Virus record (IMG/VR): IMGVR_UViG_3300018421_000298
Span: 1 to 20,220 of that record
Origin: a virus
Length of the DNA stretch: 20,220 nucleotides
Strand: one strand, 5' to 3'
Of the stretch, positions 8,032 to 14,071 are shown in pieces (the stretch's first letter is position 1; each line of letters begins with the position of its first letter). The position numbers and the translations under genes are program-made. The notes beneath the pieces are model-generated. The model searched no databases. It saw nothing but the letters and a program-made list of their open reading frames with translations, and was not told the DNA's origin.

Positions 8032-8083
8032 TTCGCCAAGACGAACACTGTTACTGTTTTATTTTTCTTACTAAGGAATGAAG

Positions 8084-9406
8084 ATGAAAAACGCAAAGCA
8101 ACTGCGAGAAGACATTGGTGAGATTTTGGCGAAGTGCGAAGCTCTCAATGAAATCTGTGCCTCTGAAGGACGAGACCTGTCCTCGGAAGAACAAGCCCAG
8201 TTCGATGGGTGGTTGGCTGAGGTTGGCAACGATGGCGTCAACGGCGAAGCCAAGAGTGGCATCTACGCTCAAATTGAACGGGCTGAGAAATTCGAGAACC
8301 TAGTTTCTAAGAAAGCAGAAAAACAAGTGGAAGAGCCAAAAGCTAAAGCAGAGATTCGCTTTCCTAAAGCATTCGGTGGCCTGAAAGCATTTAAGAACGA
8401 GAAGGACGCCTATGAATGCGGTCTTTGGTTCCAGGCTAATATGCTAGGCAGTGTCCAAGCAAAGCAACGTCTTGCTGACATGGGGAGCATCTATGCGGCC
8501 CAAACTGAAGGCACCAACACGGCTGGTGGTCACACCGTTCCTGACATCTGGTCGTCTTCGATCATCAACGTCATGGAGACTGCTGGTGTAGCCCCTAAAC
8601 TGGTCCGTCGCATCCCGATGACTTCGGATGTACTTAATGTCCCCAAACGAACCAGTGGACAAACTGTCTACTATCCTGGCGAGGCTTCGGCAATCACCGC
8701 ATCTGACAAGGTATACGGAACGATTGCCTTGGCTGCTGTCAAACGTGCCGTCCTGACCCAAGTCTCGAATGAGTTGATCGCAGACAGTCTGATCAACGTG
8801 GTTGATGACGTTGCTGCTGAAGCTGGCCATCAGTTGGCCCTGAACCTTGATGATGAGTTCATCAACGGGGATGGTTCAGGCTCGTATGGTTCGATTACTG
8901 GTCTTGTTGATGATTGCGGTGCTGCTGGTACTCACGACCTTTCGTCGACGAATACGAGTTTCGCTGACATCACCCTGGCAGACATCCACACTGCCATGAG
9001 TCTTGTGGCCGAGAAATTCTGGGATGACAGCCGAATGGCATTCATCATGCGTCGTAGCACCTGGGCTTCTGTCATTCAGAAACTCGTCTACGCTGCTGGT
9101 GGTAACACGGTCGACAACCTCGAAGGCGGCAATCGTCTGAGCTTGTTCGGATATCCTGTCCACCTGACCGACAAGATGCCTGCCGATGCTGTCAGCACCT
9201 ACGGACTGTTCTTCGGTAACTTCTATGAAGCAGCCTTAATGGGGCAACGTAAGGAAGTGGAATTCGCTTCTAGCCAAGACTATGGATTCAACTTGGATGT
9301 TCTGACGATTCGTGCTTTGAATCGTTACGATCTCAATGTCCATGCCAATCCAGGTGCGGGAAGTGCATACGGTGCTTACGCTGGTGTGAAAACCGCAGCA
9401 TCTTAA
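8084..9406 (+). CDS. Major capsid protein, HK97 gp5-like
   Basis: This encodes 440 residues from ATG 8084, which stands six bases after AAGGA (8073-8077); an upstream in-frame ATG at 8078 directly abuts that site and is less likely. Residues 1 to about 105 form a charged helical delta domain that acts as internal scaffold. The mature part is marked by the conserved pattern E-G-T-N-T-A-G-G-H-T-V-P (142-153). Later blocks are K-R-A-V-L-T-Q-V-S-N-E-L and L-D-D-E-F-I-N-G-D-G-S-G, all typical of the HK97 fold. The protease probably cuts somewhere in residues 90-140; the exact bond is not visible. A strong terminator follows, in line with the need for many copies. Confidence 0.95.
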   Translation: MKNAKQLREDIGEILAKCEALNEICASEGRDLSSEEQAQFDGWLAEVGNDGVNGEAKSGIYAQIERAEKFENLVSKKAEKQVEEPKAKAEIRFPKAFGGLKAFKNEKDAYECGLWFQANMLGSVQAKQRLADMGSIYAAQTEGTNTAGGHTVPDIWSSSIINVMETAGVAPKLVRRIPMTSDVLNVPKRTSGQTVYYPGEASAITASDKVYGTIALAAVKRAVLTQVSNELIADSLINVVDDVAAEAGHQLALNLDDEFINGDGSGSYGSITGLVDDCGAAGTHDLSSTNTSFADITLADIHTAMSLVAEKFWDDSRMAFIMRRSTWASVIQKLVYAAGGNTVDNLEGGNRLSLFGYPVHLTDKMPADAVSTYGLFFGNFYEAALMGQRKEVEFASSQDYGFNLDVLTIRALNRYDLNVHANPGAGSAYGAYAGVKTAAS

Positions 9407-9420
9407 TGACTGATTGATTC

Positions 9421-9451
9421 GGTACGGGGCTACGGCCCCGTACCTTTCTCT
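9421..9451 (+). terminator. Intrinsic terminator after the capsid gene
   Basis: Ten-base arms GGTACGGGGC (9421-9430) and GCCCCGTACC (9435-9444) pair perfectly around the loop TACG. With its closing C-G pair the loop is a C(UACG)G tetraloop of the very stable UNCG class. A short T-rich tract (TTTCTCT) follows. It lies 15 bases after the capsid stop and 17 before the next ATG. It probably terminates most transcripts, or protects the 3' end of the capsid message, so later tail genes are made at lower levels. Confidence 0.9.
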
Positions 9452-9467
9452 GTAATGAAGGACCAAC

Positions 9468-9677
9468 ATGAAAGTAAAGTTTATTGAACAGTGGCGTGGC
9501 AATGAGGTAGGCCAAGTCGCTGAGTTGAATAAAGGTGTCGCAATTCTGTTGCTGGCGAGGAATATCGTCGAAGAGGTTAAAAATGGCAAACAAGTGGAAC
9601 GTAAGAAGAACAGTAAGTCCGCTGCTAGAGCCGGTGACAGTCGGGCAAATAAAAGACCATCTGAGAGTGTCGACTAG
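9468..9677 (+). CDS. Small phage protein between capsid and connector
   Basis: This encodes 69 residues. The ATG follows a good AAGGACC site (9458-9464). The N-terminal 40 residues (K-V-K-F-I-E-Q-W-R-G, then G-V-A-I-L-L-L-A-R-N-I-V-E-E-V) resemble, from memory, short proteins commonly encoded just after phage capsid genes, with a small beta-barrel-like pattern. The lysine- and arginine-rich tail (about 39-69) is read from DNA shared with the next gene in another frame. It could be a head-tail interface or stabilising protein, but no function is established. The overlap of about 95 bases is much longer than other junctions here; the strong ribosome site and the family resemblance still favour translation. 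Confidence 0.75.
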   Translation: MKVKFIEQWRGNEVGQVAELNKGVAILLLARNIVEEVKNGKQVERKKNSKSAARAGDSRANKRPSESVD

Positions 9678-10149
9678 TGTCGATGATACTGTCCTCGGAA
9701 ATATTATTACAGCCGCCAGGCAGCAGGTCGAGAGAGACACAGGGAAGTCACTGATTACGCAGACTTGGCAGATGACGCTAGACTGCTTCCCAGATGTTGG
9801 TGAACCAATCAAGCTACTCAACGGGCCTGTACAGTCCGTGTCATCAATAACGTACAATAATGCTTCTGGTGTGCAGACAGCATGGGCTGATTTCCAACTC
9901 AAGACCAACGATATCCCAGCTTTGATTGTCCCCGATTTTAACGGATCGTGGCCGACTGGGTATAGCTATGATAAGCGTGGGATCATAATCACCTACGTGG
10001 CCGGTTATGGTGACACCCATCTTGACGTACCTTTCGAACTGCGGCAAGCCGTCATCCTGAGAGCAGAGATGATCTATGACGGTGAGAGTCGTATGCTTAA
10101 TTCGGCGTATGAGCGTCTCACAGCCTCTCTAAGGGTAGGGTTGTACTAA
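9583..10149 (+). CDS. Head-tail connector, gp6-like
   Basis: This encodes 188 residues from ATG 9583, preceded by GAGG (9573-9576). The frame is open further upstream, but residues before M-A-N-K-W-N-V do not look like the family. The start of the fold, W-N-V-R-R-T-V-S-P-L-L-E-P-V-T, followed by I-K-D-H-L-R-V, D-D-T-V-L-G-N-I-I-T-A-A-R and V-E-R-D-T-G, is typical of phage gp6-like connector proteins. The C-terminal Y-V-A-G-Y-G-D segment, followed by P-F-E-L-R-Q-A-V-I-L, also fits. It forms the ring below the portal. It overlaps the previous gene and ends on the next ATG (TAATG). Confidence 0.9.
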   Translation: MANKWNVRRTVSPLLEPVTVGQIKDHLRVSTSVDDTVLGNIITAARQQVERDTGKSLITQTWQMTLDCFPDVGEPIKLLNGPVQSVSSITYNNASGVQTAWADFQLKTNDIPALIVPDFNGSWPTGYSYDKRGIIITYVAGYGDTHLDVPFELRQAVILRAEMIYDGESRMLNSAYERLTASLRVGLY

Positions 10150-10487
10150 TGCGGTCTAGGACACTAACAGAGGTCTTCGTGCTTCAGAGGCGGTCTGAGA
10201 GTCTTGACGACCATGGTCAGCCTGTCGAGACGTGGACAGACCTTGAGACGTTCCGAGGGAGCATCGAGAACGGATACTCGCGTGAGTTCAACCGATACAA
10301 CTTGCAGGAATCGCGGACAGACGCAGTAATCCGAACTAGGCGACTGGACACAGTGCCGACTCCGATGGATCGAGTGAGGACAGAGAAGTCAGCCAGGATC
10401 TACAATATCATCTCAGTGCCACTCCAGGGTGGCAACTCAGACGAGACTGTCATCGGAGTGCAGGAGCAACCATACCATGCCCCGTAA
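10149..10487 (+). CDS. Head-tail adaptor / joining protein
   Basis: This encodes 112 residues, starting on the connector stop codon (TAATG). The pattern fits the small beta-barrel head-tail joining family (SPP1 gp16-like): Q-R-R-S-E-S-L-D-D-H-G-Q-P-V-E-T-W-T-D near the N-terminus, then F-R-G-S-I-E, T-D-A-V-I-R-T-R-R and the end region R-I-Y-N-I-I-S-V. It closes the connector and contacts the tail. The length is usual for the family. The last 11 bases overlap the start of the gp10-like gene. Confidence 0.85.
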   Translation: MRSRTLTEVFVLQRRSESLDDHGQPVETWTDLETFRGSIENGYSREFNRYNLQESRTDAVIRTRRLDTVPTPMDRVRTEKSARIYNIISVPLQGGNSDETVIGVQEQPYHAP

Positions 10488-11034
10488 GGTAATCCGTGAG
10501 TTCGCTCAGTTTAATGACGGTGTGAAGATATACATCACTGGTGAAGCTGCATTGAAGCGAGCATTTAAAGAATTCACACCTAAGCTGCAAAAGAAGGTCG
10601 AGCGTAGGGTTACTCGTAAAATCGCTTATCACATTCGCGAGCGTGTTAAGGGGATTACACCAGTCTTCACTGGCAAGATGCAAGCCACCTATATTGTTAG
10701 GGCTGCATCATTGAAATTGTCAGCCGAAGCAATGGCTAGTTCAAAAGGCAGGCGAAAGACACGGAAGAATGTTGTCGGACACGCAGTTAAAACTGGCACT
10801 AGGGCAAAGCTAGGGATCAGCCCGAAAGATAAATATTATTATCCTGCTATCGTGGAGTTCGGAGCCCCAAAAAGAAATATCAAGCCAAACCCTATTATGC
10901 GGCGAACACTAAGGAATGAGGCTAGGCAGGCAAGGCTAATGTTCCGCACTCTCATGGCAGCAGAGGTGAAGCAAACAATAAAGGAACTCAGAGCCGGTAC
11001 GATCAGGCCAGATGGGGTGAAAATTAAAAAATGA
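10477..11034 (+). CDS. HK97 gp10-like tail-connector protein
   Basis: This encodes 185 residues from ATG 10477; AGGAG at 10462-10466 supports it, while the frame open from 10429 lies deep in the previous gene. The protein is very basic and has the family pattern: a G-E-A-A-L-K-R-A-F-K-E-F helix, R-R-V-T-R-K-I-A-Y-H-I-R-E-R, T-P-V-F-T-G-K-M (51-68 region), and Y-Y-P-A-I-V-E-F-G-A near residue 120. This Y-x-x-x-V-E-F-G box is the hallmark of gp10-like phage proteins, which act at tail completion or joining. The lysine-rich middle is longer than in many members. It overlaps the next gene by ATGA. Confidence 0.85.
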   Translation: MPRKVIREFAQFNDGVKIYITGEAALKRAFKEFTPKLQKKVERRVTRKIAYHIRERVKGITPVFTGKMQATYIVRAASLKLSAEAMASSKGRRKTRKNVVGHAVKTGTRAKLGISPKDKYYYPAIVEFGAPKRNIKPNPIMRRTLRNEARQARLMFRTLMAAEVKQTIKELRAGTIRPDGVKIKK

Positions 11035-11456
11035 GCAGTCAAATAGGCAAGGTGATTCGTACTACTCTGCTGGCCGATGCTACTATTGCGTCGACAGTAT
11101 TGAACAGGGTGTATCCGCTGGTGATGCCAATGAATACGGCGTTCCCAGCGATTATGTATACAGTGCTAAATACTAGGAGTGATTCTCACCTGAAAGGAAC
11201 AACGGGCATAGCCGAGACTATGTTGCAGTTGGACGGGTACGGGCAGAACTATTCGAGCTTGTTGTCGCTTATGGAATTAGTTCGGCTGGAGATCCAATCT
11301 ATTCGGGGGACTTATGATAGCGTGTTCATTAACTCTATCGATCTCGATAGCTCTTATGACACGTTTGACCGGCCCGAAGACGGGTCAGATTTGGGTTTGT
11401 ACCGAGTTGTACACACCTATATTATTAACTACCAAGAGACGATTGTAACGAGGTAA
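11031..11456 (+). CDS. Tail completion protein, DUF3168-like
   Basis: This encodes 141 residues, overlapping the previous stop (ATGA). The pattern matches DUF3168-type tail terminator proteins: an N-terminal I-G-K-V-I-R-T-T-L-L-A-D-A-T-I helix, R-V-Y-P-L-V-M-P, F-P-A-I-M-Y-T-V, Q-L-D-G-Y-G and a late Y-R-V-V-H-T-Y-I-I-N-Y strand. These proteins cap the tail tube at the head-proximal end. Position just before the tube gene agrees. A nearly perfect inverted repeat at 11335-11350 lies in its coding sequence and probably reflects codon choice. Confidence 0.85.
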   Translation: MSSQIGKVIRTTLLADATIASTVLNRVYPLVMPMNTAFPAIMYTVLNTRSDSHLKGTTGIAETMLQLDGYGQNYSSLLSLMELVRLEIQSIRGTYDSVFINSIDLDSSYDTFDRPEDGSDLGLYRVVHTYIINYQETIVTR

Positions 11457-11460
11457 AATT

Positions 11461-11877
11461 ATGGCAGATACTGGAAATTCAGCCACGATTGCTTTCGGAA
11501 CGAGTTCATTCGTCGCCAATATTTACTCAATCGGTGGAACGTCACAATCCCGCGAGGCTCTCGAAGACAGCCACTTGGGAACCACGAACCAAAAGACGTA
11601 CATCCCAACCGACTTGTATGAGCCTGGCGAGTTTGAAATTGAGTTCGAATGGGATCAATCATTTTCCGTTTTCCCTCCGATTGATGGGGCTGCTGAGACG
11701 ATTACGGTGACTTTCCCATTGAAGTCTGGTGAGGGTACGGCAGCTACGTTGGCTGGGTCTGGATTCATCACTGAGGTTTCTGGCCCTGATGTTGAGAATG
11801 GAAGCATCATGCGGGGGACTGCTACCATCAAGTGGGATGGTAAAACTGAAGTGGCATATACGGCTGGGAGTGTATAA
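11461..11877 (+). CDS. Major tail tube protein
   Basis: This encodes 138 residues; the ATG follows GAGG at about 11450-11453. The beta-rich sequence, with R-E-A-L-E-D-S-H-L-G-T-T-N-Q-K-T-Y-I-P (31-49), L-Y-E-P-G-E-F-E-I-E-F-E-W (52-64) and a late S-I-M-R-G-T-A-T-I-K-W-D-G, is the usual pattern of siphovirus tail tube subunits that stack as hexamers. It is shorter than the lambda tube protein, lacking an added Ig-like domain. Its place after the tail completion gene and before the chaperone pair is canonical. It overlaps the next gene by TAATG. Confidence 0.85.
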   Translation: MADTGNSATIAFGTSSFVANIYSIGGTSQSREALEDSHLGTTNQKTYIPTDLYEPGEFEIEFEWDQSFSVFPPIDGAAETITVTFPLKSGEGTAATLAGSGFITEVSGPDVENGSIMRGTATIKWDGKTEVAYTAGSV

Positions 11878-12143
11878 TGTTTGAGTTTGTTTTGAAGGAC
11901 CACCCACACAAAGTGACTGTCCACGGCCAAAAGGTTCAGGCAATCACGGATGTAAAATTAATTGCTGTCCGCGAAGAGGGTAGTGATAAGTTTGTCCAGT
12001 GTGGCTACTGCGGGGCAAAACCGGGAATGCCAATCACGTTGATTAAGCATTACCCTCAAGTGTTTATGGATGCTGTCGAGAAATTTGTAGAAGAAGAGGT
12101 GGGTAGTGTCACGCGAGTGTCCTGCCCACCTAAAGGGAGGTAA
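11877..12143 (+). CDS. Small CxxC protein between tail tube and chaperone
   Basis: This encodes 88 residues, starting on the tube gene stop (TAATG). It has one C-G-Y-C-G knuckle at about residues 42-46 and a single further Cys near the C-terminus in V-S-C-P-P-K-G. That is too few for a classical Cys4 zinc site in one chain unless it dimerises or uses His (residues 9, 11, 16 and 58 are candidates). The rest alternates short strands and one helix (V-F-M-D-A-V-E-K-F-V-E-E-E). I do not recognise the family. The place in the operon suggests a tail assembly factor or minor virion part, by inference only. Confidence 0.75.
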   Translation: MFEFVLKDHPHKVTVHGQKVQAITDVKLIAVREEGSDKFVQCGYCGAKPGMPITLIKHYPQVFMDAVEKFVEEEVGSVTRVSCPPKGR

Positions 12144-12145
12144 AT

Positions 12146-12484
12146 ATGGACTATAAAGCAAAGTTACTTGAGTCGACGAAAAAGAAAATCTCGAAGGTGT
12201 ACGTCAAATCGCTCGACACGGAGTTCAATATAAAGCCACTGTCCGCGAAGCAGCTAAATGATTACATGCAAGCCGTAGAAAACGGAATCGGCAATGTGCA
12301 AGCGACAATCAGTCTGCTTGCATTATGTATTGTTGATGATAACGGCGACCGTGTTTTCAAGACAAGAGAAGACGTTGAGATGTTAGAGGAGATTGAACTC
12401 AGTGTACTTCTCGTCCTCACTGACGCCTGTCAAAGGATCTCTGGTCTTGCTGAAGACCTACAGGAAGATTTGAGAAAAAACTAA
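12146..12484 (+). CDS. Tail assembly chaperone, short product (gpG-like)
   Basis: This encodes 112 residues in the zero frame. An excellent ribosome site (AGGGAGG, about 12134-12140) precedes the ATG. The protein is small, acidic and helical (L-S-A-K-Q-L-N-D-Y-M-Q-A-V and V-E-M-L-E-E-I-E-L-S-V-L-L-V-L-T-D-A), as is usual for the lambda gpG-type chaperone that keeps the tape measure soluble before tube assembly. It lies directly between the tube and tape measure genes. Its last sense codons contain the slippery heptamer A AAA AAC, so a fraction of ribosomes should shift and make the longer form described separately. Confidence 0.9.
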   Translation: MDYKAKLLESTKKKISKVYVKSLDTEFNIKPLSAKQLNDYMQAVENGIGNVQATISLLALCIVDDNGDRVFKTREDVEMLEEIELSVLLVLTDACQRISGLAEDLQEDLRKN

Positions 12485-12687
12485 AACGCAGTCCATCTCG
12501 GAGAGCCGCTTTCATTTTGGCCAGGGAGTTGGGCTATGTCGATGTCAACGGCATGCTCGACTCCATTAGCGGGGAACTCTTTATGGAATGGGTCATGTTC
12601 CTTGGGATGGACGGCAAAGAATCGAATATGAAGTCCGTACAGGAATTTGAAGATCAAATAAGAGGGTCTTATGGCGGTAATCGGTGA
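12146..12687 (+). CDS. Tail assembly chaperone, frameshifted long product (gpGT-like)
   Basis: Read 12146-12481 in the zero frame, then from 12481 in the -1 frame to TGA at 12685-12687, giving about 180 residues. The added part begins L-K-R-S-P-S-R-R-A-A-F-I and continues with L-A-R-E-L-G-Y-V-D-V, M-L-D-S-I-S and L-F-M-E-W-V-M-F-L. This has the pattern of lambda T-like domains (a helix with R-E-L-G, then an E-W-x-x-[FY]-[FL] motif). It has no good start codon of its own, so it is best explained as the frameshift extension. It overlaps the tape measure start by 17 bases. The long form would bind both tape measure and tube subunits during tail assembly. The shift rate cannot be judged. Confidence 0.87.
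12475..12481 (+). promoter_or_regulatory. -1 ribosomal frameshift slippery site A AAA AAC
   Basis: In the zero frame the heptamer reads A|AAA|AAC, one codon before TAA 12482-12484. It has the X XXY YYZ form that lets the P- and A-site tRNAs re-pair after a one-base slip. In the -1 frame the sequence stays open for 68 codons to TGA 12685-12687. Its position at the end of the chaperone gene and before the tape measure is the conserved place for this event in long-tailed phages. No convincing downstream pseudoknot was found by eye. Confidence 0.88.
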
Positions 12688-14071
12688 ACTAGCAGTCAAT
12701 GTTGTGGCGAGGACATCCGGCTTAACTAGTGGGATGAATCGTGCAAGGAAAGAGATGGGGATTCTCTCCAGTGCTGCACTCGGAGTCAGAAGATCATTGC
12801 TTGCCTTGGGTGCTGCATTTACGGCATTCGAGGGCATTAAAACCATGGCTAGGTTAGCGGCTGAAGCGGAGCAGGTCATTACCCAATTCGAGGTAATGAC
12901 TGGCAGCATAGAGACGGCTAACAACCTATATAGTGAACTTCGGACCTTAGCGGCAGGCACCCCATTACAACTGGAAGGGTTGCTAGGCAATGCCAGAACC
13001 CTGATGCTGTTCGGTGAATCAGCAGACACTGCAACCAAGACACTACGCATGCTTGGTGATGTGTCTGGTGGTAACCAGACTAACCTGAAGTTCATGGTCC
13101 GGGCCTTCGGTCAGATCAGCAGTCTTGGACGGTTGCAAGCACAGGACTTAATGCAGTTGGTGAATGCTGGGTGGAACCCTCTTGAACAGATCATGAAAAA
13201 ATCTGGCGAGACGATGACAGAGGTTCGCGAGAGGATGAAGGATGGGAAGGTTAGTGCTGATGAGGTGCGAGAGGCACTAGAGTCCGCAACTGGCCCTGGT
13301 GGACGATTTAACGGCATGATGGAAAAGATGTCCAAGACGATGTCTGGGCGGTGGTCCACATTGATCGATAACATCAAGCAGCTTGCGGTCCAGTTTGGCG
13401 AGATCCTAATGCCTGTCTTCGAGAAGGCGGTATCATTCCTGTCGAAACTTGTCAACTGGTTCAAGGGGCTAAGTGCTGAAACCAAAAAACTTATAGCCAC
13501 AGGAATCTTCTCTCTATTCTCTAGTTGGCTTGCAGGGAAAGGGTTTGATGCTATCCTTGGGATGTCCGGCCTTGGGGGCGTAACTGACATGCTAGGCAAG
13601 GGGGCTGGTAAGGCTGGGTTGCTGGTCACAGCGATTACCAAAGTCGCTGGAATATTTGCCAGGCTTACTGGTGGACTTGTTGGTGCTAGTTTGTTTGCAA
13701 AGTTAATGAAAGAATCTGCGGACTCTTCCGCACAAATCATTGACAATACATTGCAGTATGAACAAGTGATAAGAAACATACAAAGACGACGTGAGAAAGA
13801 ACACGCAGTTCAAATACGTTCATTCTCAGCACCTCGACAATCTCGGTTTACGCCAACCCCCTGGAAGGATGCTGACAACTTAATGATGAGTGCGAACGTC
13901 AAAACAATAGAAGCAATCACAGCTCAGGAGGCACAAAAGCGCAGGATGGAAGAGACTAGGAACAAAGTTCTTGAAGCGATACATACGGAAAACAAAGATA
14001 TGAAACTGAGCTTGAGGTTTATTGCTAGTAAAACTAAACGGTCAGACATTAAGCAGGCGGCACCATTCTAA
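12671..14071 (+). CDS. Tape measure protein, short form
   Basis: This encodes 466 residues; AGAGGG (12661-12666) precedes the ATG. Residues about 60-240 match the tape measure N-terminal domain: F-E-V-M-T-G-S (73-79), L-R-T-L-A-A-G-T-P-L-Q-L-E-G-L (90-104), L-M-L-F-G, L-R-M-L-G-D-V-S, G-R-L-Q-A-Q-D-L-M-Q-L (153-163), G-K-V-S-A-D-E-V (192-199) and S-G-R-W-S-T-L-I-D-N-I (225-235). Residues about 275-345 are hydrophobic and glycine-rich, possible membrane-active segments for DNA entry. The C-terminal third is helical and charged. At the usual ratio of tape length to tail length (about 1.5 angstroms per residue) the tail would be roughly 70 nm, shorter than lambda. It ends on the next ATG. Confidence 0.92.
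   Translation: MAVIGELAVNVVARTSGLTSGMNRARKEMGILSSAALGVRRSLLALGAAFTAFEGIKTMARLAAEAEQVITQFEVMTGSIETANNLYSELRTLAAGTPLQLEGLLGNARTLMLFGESADTATKTLRMLGDVSGGNQTNLKFMVRAFGQISSLGRLQAQDLMQLVNAGWNPLEQIMKKSGETMTEVRERMKDGKVSADEVREALESATGPGGRFNGMMEKMSKTMSGRWSTLIDNIKQLAVQFGEILMPVFEKAVSFLSKLVNWFKGLSAETKKLIATGIFSLFSSWLAGKGFDAILGMSGLGGVTDMLGKGAGKAGLLVTAITKVAGIFARLTGGLVGASLFAKLMKESADSSAQIIDNTLQYEQVIRNIQRRREKEHAVQIRSFSAPRQSRFTPTPWKDADNLMMSANVKTIEAITAQEAQKRRMEETRNKVLEAIHTENKDMKLSLRFIASKTKRSDIKQAAPF

Noticed and set aside
8031-8068. Short hairpin (GTTCG/CGAAC, 8031-8035 and 8042-8046) followed by a T-rich stretch before the capsid gene
   Set aside because: Only five pairs and the T tract starts several bases later; too weak to call a terminator. 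The stretch may simply be an untranslated leader for the capsid gene.
9333-9908. Antisense open frame (about 191 codons) crossing the capsid end, terminator and connector start
   Set aside because: It would read through a perfect terminator stem and opposite three coding genes, and shows no family resemblance.
11335-11350. Inverted repeat CTATCGA / TCGATAG with a two-base centre
   Set aside because: Fully inside coding sequence, codes for ordinary residues of the tail completion protein, and a two-base loop cannot form a good hairpin; fits the general TCGA richness.
12485-12670. Apparent intergenic gap of about 185 bases in a gapless operon
   Set aside because: Explained by the -1 frameshift extension of the chaperone gene.
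12481-13095. Long antisense open frame (about 204 codons) opposite the chaperone and tape measure
   Set aside because: It lies wholly opposite well-supported genes, has a Ser/Pro/Leu-rich composition typical of reverse reading, no ribosome site and no recognisable domain.
13111-13779. Long antisense open frame (about 222 codons) opposite the tape measure
   Set aside because: Same reasons; the tape measure frame matches a known domain here and explains the sequence.
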